Positions 8,058 through 15,657 of a stretch of DNA of 44,495 nucleotides are shown piece by piece (position 1 is the stretch's first letter; every line of letters starts with the position of its first letter). The notes beneath the pieces are model-generated. The model saw nothing but the letters and a program-made list of their open reading frames with translations. It was not told the origin of the DNA and did no database searches. This stretch comes from AP-15 sp036500965 (GTDB lineage Bacteria; Pseudomonadota; Alphaproteobacteria; ATCC43930; CGMCC-115725). Location of the stretch: positions 1 to 44,495 of the forward strand of contig DASYBC010000141.1 of assembly GCA_036500965.1 (NCBI GenBank). The letters are read 5' to 3'. The position numbers were made by a program, and so were the translations under genes.

Positions 8058-9302
8058 TCACTCGTAGCGCAGCGCCTCGACCGGGTCGAGCCGGGCGGCG
8101 CGCCAGGACGGGTAGAGGGTGGCGAGAAACGACAGCAGCAGCGCCATGATCACCACGGTCGCGACCTCGCGCGGGTCTATCTGCGCCGGGATGCGGGTGA
8201 AGAAATAGATTTCGGCCGAGAACAGATCGCCCCCGACGATGCTCTGCACAAACTCGCGGATCGCCTCGATGTTGCGGGTGAAAGCGACGCCGAGAGCCAA
8301 GCCCGCCAGCGTGCCGACCACTCCGATGCTGGCGCCCGACAGCATGAAAATCCGCAGGATCATGCCGCGCGAGGCGCCCATCGTGCGCAGGATGGCGATG
8401 TCGCGACCCTTGTCTTTGACCATCATGATCATGCTCGAGATGATGTTGAAGGCGGCGACGACGATGATCAGGGTCAGGATCAGGAACATGACGTTGCGCT
8501 CGATCTCGACCGCGTTGAACAGGCTCGAATTGGCCTGCTGCCAATCGACGATCCGGATGTGGCCGCCGAGTGCCGCGTCGATCAGCCGGGCTTCCTGCTG
8601 CACCCGGTCCGGGTTGGCGACAAAGACCTGCAGGTCGCTGACCGCATGCGGCAGGCGAAAAAACAGCTGTGCGGCGGCGAGCGGAGCATAGATGAAGCTG
8701 TTGTCGTACTCGTACATGCCGACATCGAACAGTGCCACGACGTGATAGGTCTTGATCCGCGGCATCGTGCCAAAGACGGTGGCGGTGCCTTGCGGCGAAA
8801 TCACCGTGACCCGGCCGCCGACGCCGACGCCGAGCCGCTGCGCCAAGCGATAGCCGATGGCCACGCCGTCATCGCCAAACCCGGCCAGCGATCCGGCCAC
8901 GATCCGGCCCGAGACCAGCCGCAGCGCCTTTAGGTCTTCGGGCCGGATGCCGCGCACCAGGGCGCCCGAGGCACCCGCGTCGGTGGTTGCCATCACCTGG
9001 CCCTCGACGATCGGGATCGCCGCGGTGACGCCCGGAACCCGCTTCACCTTTTGCCCCGCGGCATCGAAGTCGCCGAGCGCCCCGGTCTGCGCGTAGACCC
9101 CAAGGTCGCCGTTCAAGCCGAGGATGCGGCCCATCAGATCGGCGCGGAACCCGTTCATTACCGACATGACGATAATCAGGGTAGCAACGCCGAGTGCGAT
9201 CCCCAGCAGCGAAAAGATCGCGATGACCGAGACGAAACCCTCCGCCCGCCGCGCCCGCAGATAACGGAACGCGACCATCCGCTCAAAGGTGTTGAAGATC
9301 AC
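8058..9302 (-). CDS. lolC: lipoprotein-releasing ABC transporter permease LolC/LolE
   Basis: The 414-aa inner-membrane permease of the LolCDE lipoprotein-release complex has the FtsX-like topology: one N-terminal membrane segment (FVSVIAIFSLLGIALGVATLIIVMSVMNGF), a large periplasmic domain (about residues 50-265) and three C-terminal membrane segments. The N-terminal MVAFRYLRARRAEGFVSVIA and central DWQQANSSLFNAVEIERNVMF are hallmark sequences of the family. The start at 9302 is GTG. A later ATG (MVAFRY) would cut conserved residues, so the GTG is preferred. It is followed by lolD after 5 bp. In many alphaproteobacteria proS lies directly upstream; here a GIY-YIG cassette separates them. Confidence 0.95.
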   Translation of the reverse strand: MIFNTFERMVAFRYLRARRAEGFVSVIAIFSLLGIALGVATLIIVMSVMNGFRADLMGRILGLNGDLGVYAQTGALGDFDAAGQKVKRVPGVTAAIPIVEGQVMATTDAGASGALVRGIRPEDLKALRLVSGRIVAGSLAGFGDDGVAIGYRLAQRLGVGVGGRVTVISPQGTATVFGTMPRIKTYHVVALFDVGMYEYDNSFIYAPLAAAQLFFRLPHAVSDLQVFVANPDRVQQEARLIDAALGGHIRIVDWQQANSSLFNAVEIERNVMFLILTLIIVVAAFNIISSMIMMVKDKGRDIAILRTMGASRGMILRIFMLSGASIGVVGTLAGLALGVAFTRNIEAIREFVQSIVGGDLFSAEIYFFTRIPAQIDPREVATVVIMALLLSFLATLYPSWRAARLDPVEALRYE

Positions 9303-9354
9303 GGCTGCCGGTCCGTCCCCAGGTTGCTCAGAGCAGCCCTTCCAGAACCACTGT

Positions 9355-9380
9355 GGCCGGGCTTGGCCCGGCCATCCACG
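9355..9380. repeat. REP-like inverted repeat, left copy
   Basis: This 26-bp sequence begins GGCCGGGCTTGGCCCGGCC and is identical to the reverse complement of 9719-9744. Confidence 0.9.
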
Positions 9381-9390
9381 CCACTCCCGG

Positions 9391-9681
9391 TCAGATCAGA
9401 TGATGATAAAGATCGTCCCAATCGAGATTTTCTTTCAAGATGAGGCGGACTTTCCAGCCACGGGGCCAATGCTTCAGATTGCTCTCGCGCTGCTTCGCCA
9501 ATAATAGCGTCTGGTGATACTCGAAATAGACTAGGCGATTGCGCCCATATCGCGTCGTAAATCCCTTGACAACACCCTCTCGGTGCTCCCAAACGCGACG
9601 CGCAAGATTCGTGGTCACGCCAACGTACAGAACGCCGTTGGAGCGATTGGTCATCATGTAAACCCATGCTCCCCGCGTCAT
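9391..9681 (-). CDS. GIY-YIG family nuclease (single domain)
   Basis: The 96-aa protein is little more than one GIY-YIG domain of the UvrC/homing-endonuclease superfamily. The hallmark strands are present as WVYMMTNRSNGVLYVGVTTN (residues 6-25; VYM in place of GIY and LYVG in place of YIG), followed by the conserved Arg in LARRVWEH, then FTTRYGRNRLVYFEY and KQRESNLKHW. The family's metal-binding Glu is probably in RESNLK. Such stand-alone proteins are common, often in many copies, in alphaproteobacterial genomes; their role is not established. The ATG at 9681 is preceded by GGAAGGAAA. The gene lies between 26-bp inverted repeats in the proS-lolC interval. Confidence 0.88.
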   Translation of the reverse strand: MTRGAWVYMMTNRSNGVLYVGVTTNLARRVWEHREGVVKGFTTRYGRNRLVYFEYHQTLLLAKQRESNLKHWPRGWKVRLILKENLDWDDLYHHLI

Positions 9682-9718
9682 TTTCCTTCCAGGCGAGGAA
9701 CATCACTATCGGGCGTGC

Positions 9719-9744
9719 CGTGGATGGCCGGGCCAAGCCCGGCC
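9719..9744. repeat. REP-like inverted repeat, right copy
   Basis: This is the perfect inverse of 9355-9380 and contains GGCCGGGCCAAGCCCGGCC. Confidence 0.9.
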
Positions 9745-9758
9745 AAAGCGAACCTGGG

Positions 9759-11084
9759 TCACGCAGCGATGAAGCGCGCGAACACGCTGTCGATCGGCGC
9801 GTCCTGCCGCTCGCCGGAGCGGCGGTGCTTGATCTCGACCGTGCCGGCAGCGAGGCCGCGCGGGCCGATGACCAGCTGCTCGGGCAGGCCGATCAGGTCC
9901 ATCGTGGCGAATTTGGCGCCCGGCGACTCGTCGCGGTCGTCATACAGCACCTCGACCCCGGCATTGCGCAATTTGCCGTAGAGGCCGTCGGCGGCCTCGC
10001 GGCAACGCGCGTCGCCGGCGCGCAGATTGATCAGCCCGACCCGGAACGGCGCCACGCTCGCCGGCCAGATGATGCCGGCGTCGTCGTGATTGGCCTCGAT
10101 CAGCGCGCCGACCAGCCGCGACACGCCGATCCCGTAGGAGCCCATTTCGAGCGGCACCGTGCTGCCGTCGGCGCGGCTGACGACCGCCTCCATCGGCGCC
10201 GAATATTTGGCGCCGAAATTGAACACATGCCCGACCTCGATGCCGCGCGCGGTGATCAGCTCGTCGGCCGCGACCGGACACTTGTCAGGATCGTGCATTT
10301 CGTCGGTGGCGGCATAGAACCGGGTCCATTGCCCGAAGATCGGCTCAAGGTTGCCGCCGTAATCGACGTGCTCGTTGAGGAAATCCGCGTCGAGCAGGGT
10401 GTTCCAGGCGCGGTCGCAATAAACCTCCGACTCGCCGGTGTCGGCGAGGATGATGAATTCGTGGCTGAGCTCGCCGCCGATCGGGCCGGTATCGGCGCGC
10501 ATCGGGATCGCCTTCAGCCCCATGCGCGCAAAGGTCCGCAGATAGGCAACGAACATCTTGTTATAGGAGCGCTTGGCGCCGGCGGCGTCGAGGTCGAAGC
10601 TGTAGGCGTCCTTCATCAGAAACTCGCGCCCGCGCATCACACCAAAGCGCGGCCGCACCTCGTCGCGGAACTTCCACTGGATGTGATAGAGCAGCTTCGG
10701 CAGGTCGCGGTAGCTCTTGACCGAGGCGCGGACGATCTCGGTCACCTGCTCCTCGTTAGTCGGCCCGTACAGCATTTCGCGGTCGTGGCGATCGCGGATG
10801 CGCAGCATCTCCTTGCCGTAATCATCGTAGCGGCCGCTCTCGCGCCATAGCTCGGCCGGCTGGATCGTCGGCATCAGGATTTCCTGCGCCCCGACGCGGT
10901 CCTGCTCCTCGCGCACGATCGCCTCGACCTTTTTCAAGACGCGCAGCCCGAGCGGCAGCCACGAATAGATGCCGGCGCTCGACTGGCGGATCATCCCGGC
11001 GCGCAGCATCAGCCGGTGCGAGACGATCTGCGCCTCGCTCGGGTTCTCGCGCAGCAAGGGCAGGAAGTATTCGGAAAGACGCAT
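9759..11084 (-). CDS. proS: prolyl-tRNA synthetase (short alphaproteobacterial type)
   Basis: This 441-aa class II aminoacyl-tRNA synthetase charges tRNA-Pro. It begins MRLSEYFLPLLRENPSEAQI and carries motif 1 (SSAGIYSWLPLGLRVLKKVE), the proline-pocket and motif 2 segment (LPKLLYHIQWKFRDEVRPR, with GREFLMKDAYSFD) and motif 3 (EMGSYGIGVSRLVGALIE). The C-terminal anticodon-binding domain runs from about residue 340. It lacks the long INS editing insertion between motifs 2 and 3 that E. coli ProS (572 aa) has, as expected for the roughly 440-aa alphaproteobacterial form. It heads the minus-strand series toward lolC and lolD. Confidence 0.97.
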   Translation of the reverse strand: MRLSEYFLPLLRENPSEAQIVSHRLMLRAGMIRQSSAGIYSWLPLGLRVLKKVEAIVREEQDRVGAQEILMPTIQPAELWRESGRYDDYGKEMLRIRDRHDREMLYGPTNEEQVTEIVRASVKSYRDLPKLLYHIQWKFRDEVRPRFGVMRGREFLMKDAYSFDLDAAGAKRSYNKMFVAYLRTFARMGLKAIPMRADTGPIGGELSHEFIILADTGESEVYCDRAWNTLLDADFLNEHVDYGGNLEPIFGQWTRFYAATDEMHDPDKCPVAADELITARGIEVGHVFNFGAKYSAPMEAVVSRADGSTVPLEMGSYGIGVSRLVGALIEANHDDAGIIWPASVAPFRVGLINLRAGDARCREAADGLYGKLRNAGVEVLYDDRDESPGAKFATMDLIGLPEQLVIGPRGLAAGTVEIKHRRSGERQDAPIDSVFARFIAA

Positions 11085-11196
11085 CGCTCCTCGCGCAGCA
11101 TCAGCGGCGCCGCACTCTAGGCACGCCCGCGCGCCCTGTCTATCGGGTGCCGAACCGGTCGAACGCCCTGTCGGTGCCGCCGCCGATGCCGGCCGC

Positions 11197-12084
11197 TCAA
11201 GTCAGCCGGACGACGGCATCCTGGTAGCGGTCCGACCCCATCGCCGCCTTGCCGCCTTCGAAAATCTCGCGTTCTGCGATCCAGTCGCGCGATTGCGCAA
11301 AGGCTTCCTCTGTATAGGGCTCGAACACGATGCGCTCGCCCGGGCCCCAGCGCCTGGTGTCCATGATCGCGTGATAGCGGGTTGGAAACTCGCTCTTATA
11401 GTAGTGGGTGTAGCGGTCGGGGCGCAGATCGATGTCGCGCTGCGCGCGCTTGAGCGCGCGGAAGAATTTTTTGAGGTCCTCTGCGTCCGGGTCGCCGGTG
11501 ATCATCGAGGCGATCATAAACGTCGTGTCGATGATCTTGCGGTAGCCGAGCTGCTCGGCGAGGTAGTAAGGGCCGCTGAACAGGGTCGAGGCCGCCGACC
11601 GGCCGTCGAGCAGATTGTCCAGCCGGCGGAACAGCATGCCTTCTGAAAACGACAGCTTGATCTCCCCGAGCGGCAGATATTGCTCGAGCGCCTGGATCGT
11701 CGCGTAGTGGCTGCCCGACTGATAGCCGACCGAGATCGGCACTCCGGCCAGGTCCTCCGGCTGCCTGACCGGCGAGCTATCGGGTACAAAGATGCCAGCC
11801 GGCGCTACCGAATAGATGTCGGCCCACAGCCTCCCATGACCCTTCGAGGCGGCGACGTTGACGGTCCAGTGGCAGGCGCAGCTGACATCCGAGGTGCGGC
11901 CGCGCTCGAAGGTCTGATAGGCGCCCGATTTTGCGCCGTCCTGGTCGTGCGATTTGCCCTCGGTCGAGCGGACCGTCTCCTCGAACACGTATTCGAGGCC
12001 CTCGTCGCCGAAGTACCCCTTCTCTTCGGCGACCCATTCTTGCAATCGGAAATGCGGCTGAATGACGAATTTCTCACGTCTCAT
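11197..12084 (-). CDS. THI5/NMT1-like substrate-binding-fold protein, no signal peptide
   Basis: The 295-aa protein has the two-lobed periplasmic-binding fold of the NMT1/THI5/SsuA-like group: LQEWVAEEKGYFGDEGLEY at the start of lobe 1, GVPISVGYQSGSHYATIQALEQYL at the hinge, and a second lobe with GPYYLAEQLGYRKIIDTTFM. There is no signal peptide; the protein starts MRREKFVIQPHF after a strong AGGAGG site, so it is probably cytoplasmic and may be an enzyme or sensor rather than a transporter component. A Cys-rich segment DVSCACHWTVN sits where ligand contacts would be expected. No permease or ATPase gene is nearby. An upstream in-frame extension lacks a ribosome-binding site and is left out. 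The ligand is unknown. Confidence 0.75.
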   Translation of the reverse strand: MRREKFVIQPHFRLQEWVAEEKGYFGDEGLEYVFEETVRSTEGKSHDQDGAKSGAYQTFERGRTSDVSCACHWTVNVAASKGHGRLWADIYSVAPAGIFVPDSSPVRQPEDLAGVPISVGYQSGSHYATIQALEQYLPLGEIKLSFSEGMLFRRLDNLLDGRSAASTLFSGPYYLAEQLGYRKIIDTTFMIASMITGDPDAEDLKKFFRALKRAQRDIDLRPDRYTHYYKSEFPTRYHAIMDTRRWGPGERIVFEPYTEEAFAQSRDWIAEREIFEGGKAAMGSDRYQDAVVRLT

Positions 12085-12289
12085 AGTTGCCTCCTGCTGT
12101 TTGCGCCCGGTCACCCGCCGGCGCACCGTGCCGGGGACCATAGGCCGCGGCTCCTCGTTTCGCCACGCGGCGGGGGTGAAGCAAGCGCGTCCGTCGCGGC
12201 CATCGGGGCCGCCGGTTTGAGACGCCCATGCCCCCACAGCGGGTCGACGCCGAATTTCCGACAAATCGGCATTTTTGTTAAGATTTTGC

Positions 12290-12319
12290 GTGACGATCGG
12301 TCGCACGCATGCCTATACT
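12290..12319 (+). promoter_or_regulatory. putative sigma70-type promoter in the 12085-12555 intergenic region
   Basis: GTGACG (12290-12295) and TATACT (12314-12319) are separated by 18 bp. Transcription would start near 12326 and reach the hairpin terminator at 12423 after about 100 nt. This is the best promoter-like pair in the 471-bp gap between the two divergent genes. Confidence 0.45.
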
Positions 12320-12325
12320 GCGACA

Positions 12326-12445
12326 TTGATCGAACGGCGCGGTCAGCGCGCTGGCCCGAGTTTAGGGAGGGTGCGATCGTCGGGGCGGTCATTCCGGTCG
12401 GGCGAGGGACGTAAGGGGAAAGGCGGGGCTCCGGCCCCGCTTTTT
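12326..12445 (+). ncRNA. candidate small RNA or attenuated 5' leader
   Basis: A 120-nt stretch between a promoter-like pair and an intrinsic terminator has no credible reading frame. It can fold: GATCG (12328-12332) pairs with CGATC (12374-12378) and closes over an inner hairpin, GGTCAGCGCGCTGGCC (12341-12356). A G-rich single-stranded segment (TTTAGGGAGGG) follows, and the terminator hairpin ends the unit. Either it is a stand-alone small RNA or it is the leader of the aminotransferase gene, whose ATG is 110 bp beyond the terminator. I do not recognise a known riboswitch class. Confidence 0.4.
12423..12445 (+). terminator. intrinsic terminator upstream of the aminotransferase gene
   Basis: The stem GCGGGGC / GCCCCGC has a 4-nt loop (TCCG) and is followed by five T. 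No protein gene precedes it on this strand, so it must end a noncoding transcript or attenuate the downstream gene. Confidence 0.75.
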
Positions 12446-12555
12446 CTGTGGTCCGCACGTTGTTGCCGCGGCAGACATCACCCGTTAATCCCATTATGGT
12501 GCGCTGCCGGCCGGGCACGTGATTGCAATCACCAGATCGGAGCGGAGAGGCGTTG

Positions 12556-13737
12556 ATGGCTGTCAGCCGAGGGGTCCATTTTTTCCAAAATCCGGGCCCG
12601 ACCAACATTCCGGAACGCGTTTTGCGGGCAATGGATCGCGGCACGATCGATTTCACCGGCGCCCAGTTCAAAGCTATCGCCGAGGAATGCTTCGCCGGCT
12701 TGAAGCGGGTGTTCAAGACCGAGCAGACGATCCTTGGCTACGCCGCTTCCGGGCACGGCGCCTGGGAAGCGGCTCTGGTCAATCTGTTCTCGCCCGGCGA
12801 CCAGGTGCTGATCGTCGAGACCGGTTATTTTTCGCTGAATTGGGGCTTACGCTGCGAGGCGTTCGGCATCGAGGCCGAGACGCTCGCTAACGACTGGCGC
12901 CGCTGCGCCGACCCGGCCGCGCTCGAGCGCCGGCTGCGCGAAGACCGCGGGCATAGGATCAAGGCCGTGCTCGTCGTCCACAACGAAACCTCGACCGCGG
13001 TCGTTCACGACATCGCCCGATTGCGGCAGGCGATCGACGCGGCGCGGCACCCGGCGCTGTTCCTGGTCGATGTGATCTCGTCCCTGGTGTCGATGGATTT
13101 CCGCATGGACGAATGGGGCGTCGATGTCGTCGTCGCCGGCTCGCAGAAGGGGCTGATGCTGCCGACGGGCATGGCCTTCACCGGGGTCAGCGGCAAGGCT
13201 CTAGCCGCCGCCGCCGAAGCCAAACTGCCGCGCGTCTATTGGGATTGGCAACGGCTGGTCGAGGGCACTCAACAGGCGTTCTGGAACGGCACGGCGCCGG
13301 TCCATCTCTTCTATGGCCTGCAGGAAGCGCTGCGCATGATCGAGGAGGAGGGCCTCGATCAAATCTTCGCCCGCCACCACCGCCTGGCCGAGGCGACGCG
13401 GCGCGCGGTCAGGGTGTGGCGCCAGAACGACGGACCCGAGATGTTCGCGGTCGATCCGCGCGGCCAATCGGATTCGGTGACCGCAGTGCTGGTGCCGGAC
13501 GGCTATGACGCCAACAAGATGCGCACGGTGTGCCTCGAAAAATTCAACGTTTCGCTGGGCGGCGGGCTTGGCCCATTGCAAGGCCGCGTCTTCCGCATCG
13601 GCCATATGGGCGATTTGAACGAGCCGATGATCCTCGGCTCGCTCGCGGCGATCGAGATGGCGCTCGATCTCAGCGGCATCCCGCACGGCAAGGGCGGGGT
13701 CGCCGCAGCGATGGACTATCTCGTCAATGAGACGTAA
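12556..13737 (+). CDS. class V aminotransferase (serine/alanine-glyoxylate aminotransferase family)
   Basis: The 393-aa PLP-dependent enzyme of fold type I, class V, starts like the family (FFQNPGPTNIPERVLRAM) and has the cofactor-stacking region GYAASGHGAWEAAL. The substrate-side segment is VVHNETSTAVVHDI, the PLP-ring Asp lies in LFLVDVISSLVSMDF, and the Schiff-base Lys is in VAGSQKGLMLPTG (about residue 200). The C-terminal FNVSLGGGLGPLQGRVFRIG supplies the carboxylate-binding Arg. Likely donors are serine, alanine or a related amine, with glyoxylate or pyruvate as acceptor; pyridoxamine-pyruvate transaminase is close in sequence and cannot be excluded. The start ATG follows GGAGAGG. A small-RNA-like unit with a terminator lies directly upstream. 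Confidence 0.88.
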   Translation: MAVSRGVHFFQNPGPTNIPERVLRAMDRGTIDFTGAQFKAIAEECFAGLKRVFKTEQTILGYAASGHGAWEAALVNLFSPGDQVLIVETGYFSLNWGLRCEAFGIEAETLANDWRRCADPAALERRLREDRGHRIKAVLVVHNETSTAVVHDIARLRQAIDAARHPALFLVDVISSLVSMDFRMDEWGVDVVVAGSQKGLMLPTGMAFTGVSGKALAAAAEAKLPRVYWDWQRLVEGTQQAFWNGTAPVHLFYGLQEALRMIEEEGLDQIFARHHRLAEATRRAVRVWRQNDGPEMFAVDPRGQSDSVTAVLVPDGYDANKMRTVCLEKFNVSLGGGLGPLQGRVFRIGHMGDLNEPMILGSLAAIEMALDLSGIPHGKGGVAAAMDYLVNET

Positions 13738-13884
13738 CTCCCCCAGCCCCCTTCGCCCGAAAGGTTACCAGAGGAGGCTATCTAGTGCGGGGGATGCCTT
13801 CCGAGACGCGGGCAGAGAACGGTTTAAAGTCGCCTTGTGCAGGCTCGGCCCGCGTATCCGCGTCTTTTGTCGGCGATAAGAAGG

Positions 13885-13910
13885 CGTGGGTGGCCGGGTC
13901 AAGCCCGGCC
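13885..13910. repeat. solo copy of the 26-bp REP-like repeat
   Basis: It matches the repeat at 9719-9744 at 24 of 26 positions, including GTGGCCGGGTCAAGCCCGGCC. It lies in the 267-bp gap between the convergent aminotransferase and amidase genes. I see nothing else in that gap. Confidence 0.8.
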
Positions 13911-14004
13911 AAGGCGGTACAAAGAGCCCGCACGCGTTGATCCGCAGCTGGAACGCGAGCCCGACACTCGACGGTAAGCGCGATTCGGCGTGACCGGCAC
14001 CCTG

Positions 14005-15201
14005 TTACGCGGCAAGGGCCTGCGCCACCGCGACCAGGCTGGTGTCGGAACCGCGGCTGCCGACCATCGACAGGCCGACTGGCAGGCCGCCGACTGTCGC
14101 GCCGGGGATGCTGATCTGCGGCACGCCGGTCAGCCCGCCATGAGCGCACAGGCACAGGATGCGGTCGCGCTGGAAGCTCGCGACCGACAGCTTCTCACCG
14201 CGCTTCGGCGCCGGGAACGGCGTTGTCGGCAGGCACAGGATCGTCCCGGGGAGCAGCAGGTGGCGCATCCGGCCGCGCGCCTCCTCGCGCACCAGGCTTG
14301 CCCATTGCCGCTCGCTTTCCGGGATCTGCGAGCCGGTATAGATGTTGCGCGCGACATTGTAGGCAAGGCGCGGGTTGCAACGCTCGATCCAGTCCTTGAA
14401 GGTCAGCCACGCTTCGGCCGGCTGCAAGGTGCGCTGGGCGCGCGCCCATTGCACGATGCCGGCCGGCGCCATGATGTCCTCCCGCACGCTGCCCATCAGC
14501 GCCTTCAGCCGCTCGAGCATCGGCTGCAACGCCGCCGCGACCTCAGCGTCGGCAAAGGCGAAAGCATCGACCGCGACAATCAGCTGGTCGGGCAGCTGGT
14601 CGGGCGGCGCCGAGGGGATCGCCTCGCCGAGCATCACGCTCGACACAAGGGCAAAGGTTTCGGCGTCGCGGGCGAACCAGCCGGTCGTATCCGAAGTCGG
14701 CGCTTGCGGCAGCATGCCGGTCACGTCGATGCGGCCATGTGTCGGGCGGATGCCGTAGAGCCCGCAGAAGCTCGCCGGCACCCGCACCGAGCCGCCGGTG
14801 TCGGTGCCGATCGCGGTGTCGCACAGCCCGGCGGCGACCGCCGCGGCCGAGCCCGAGGATGAGCCGCCCGGCACCCGCCCCGGCGCCCGGACGTTGACCG
14901 GCGTGCCGTAGAAAGCGTTCTCGCCGACGATGCCGAGCGAGACTTCGTCGGTGATGGTCTTGCCAACGAGGCCCGCCCCGGCGTCGAGCAGGCGCTGCAC
15001 CGCCCAGGAATGACGGGTCGGGACCGGGTTATATTTTGCCCAGTCGGGGTTGCCGCCGCCGGTCGGATGGCCGGCGACGTCGAACAGGTCCTTGGCGGCG
15101 AAGGTCAGCCCGGCGAGCGGCCCGCCCGCCCGCCCGTCGATACGGAGCCGCGGGCCGGGGACAAAGGCGTTGACCTCGTTACCGGTGCTGTCGGTAGGCA
15201 T
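14005..15201 (-). CDS. amidase (amidase signature family)
   Basis: The 398-aa protein carries the Ser-cisSer-Lys triad of the amidase signature family: the Lys in LTFAAKDLFDVAG (about residue 37), the cis-Ser in VPGGSSSGSAAAVAAG and the nucleophile Ser in TDTGGSVRVPASFCGLYGIRPTHGRI. It is shorter than GatA (about 480 aa) and no gatB or gatC is nearby, so it is more likely a catabolic or AtzE/indoleacetamide-type amidase than the transamidation subunit. The start is ATG 15201 after GGGGG; a longer frame to 15303 lacks a ribosome-binding site. It is divergent from the DUF3175 gene. The substrate cannot be told. Confidence 0.88.
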   Translation of the reverse strand: MPTDSTGNEVNAFVPGPRLRIDGRAGGPLAGLTFAAKDLFDVAGHPTGGGNPDWAKYNPVPTRHSWAVQRLLDAGAGLVGKTITDEVSLGIVGENAFYGTPVNVRAPGRVPGGSSSGSAAAVAAGLCDTAIGTDTGGSVRVPASFCGLYGIRPTHGRIDVTGMLPQAPTSDTTGWFARDAETFALVSSVMLGEAIPSAPPDQLPDQLIVAVDAFAFADAEVAAALQPMLERLKALMGSVREDIMAPAGIVQWARAQRTLQPAEAWLTFKDWIERCNPRLAYNVARNIYTGSQIPESERQWASLVREEARGRMRHLLLPGTILCLPTTPFPAPKRGEKLSVASFQRDRILCLCAHGGLTGVPQISIPGATVGGLPVGLSMVGSRGSDTSLVAVAQALAA

Positions 15202-15343
15202 GGGAACCCCCGGAAGAAAGTTGAAGCGGCGAGCGAGACGGCGGCGTGCTACTTCTATCTGCCATCCCGGCCGCGCGAAACCGCATGTGGCAGCGTTTTG
15301 CATACGAAGGGGTTGTCAGACCCGTCGGCCGCGGAGGAAACGA

Positions 15344-15646
15344 ATGGCACGCCAGACAAAGTACCGGTCCGGGGACGAAAAATACTGGTCGGGCCGGGTC
15401 ACCAAGGAGAGCGACGCGCTCGATCTCGAGCCGGAAGTGTTTAAGAAGGACGACCCCGAACGCATTGCCCGCTCGCTGAAACATTCAGCCGAGCGCAGCA
15501 CTCGCCGCAGGGCCGGCCCGTACCAGTCGGCGATGTCGATGCTCAACTTCTACATCAACCGCGCCGGCCGCAACCTGCCGCCGGAGCGCAAGCGAATTCT
15601 ATCGAAAGCGAAGGATGCGCTGCGCCGGCTGTTCGGCCGGGAGTGA
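15344..15646 (+). CDS. DUF3175 domain protein
   Basis: The 100-aa basic protein matches the DUF3175 pattern as I know it: KYWSGRVTKESDALDLEPEVFKKDDPERIA, then SLKHSAERSTRRRAGPYQSAMSMLNFYINRAGRNLP, ending in a Lys/Arg-rich helix (AKDALRRLFGRE). It has no signal peptide or membrane segment. The charge suggests nucleic-acid contact, but no function is established. The start ATG at 15344 has GGAGG seven bases before it; longer in-frame starts lie inside the divergent amidase gene. It converges on the ketopantoate reductase-like gene with 11 bp between stop codons. Confidence 0.85.
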   Translation: MARQTKYRSGDEKYWSGRVTKESDALDLEPEVFKKDDPERIARSLKHSAERSTRRRAGPYQSAMSMLNFYINRAGRNLPPERKRILSKAKDALRRLFGRE

Positions 15647-15657
15647 AGGCCAAAAAA

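Larger units (their letters stand above)
9355..9744. mobile_element. REP-like inverted repeats flanking a GIY-YIG nuclease gene (putative cassette)
   Basis: Bases 9355-9380 and 9719-9744 are perfect 26-bp inverted copies, each containing the palindrome GGCCGGGCTTGGCCCGGCC or its complement. The 338 bp between them hold a single gene (9391-9681, minus). The block sits between proS and lolC, genes that are usually adjacent. A solo copy of the repeat lies at 13885-13910. The arrangement resembles RAYT transposase genes flanked by inverted REP sequences, with a different nuclease fold. Mobility is inference. Confidence 0.55.

Noticed and set aside
7213..8544. Apparent fusion protein extending lolD upstream into lolC
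   Set aside because: The upstream part is an alternate frame of lolC. LolC is complete in its own frame and lolD has its own ATG five bases after the lolC stop.
12275..12556. 93-aa plus-strand open frame before the aminotransferase
   Set aside because: It runs through a strong terminator hairpin, has no ribosome-binding site and shows random composition; an RNA unit is more likely.
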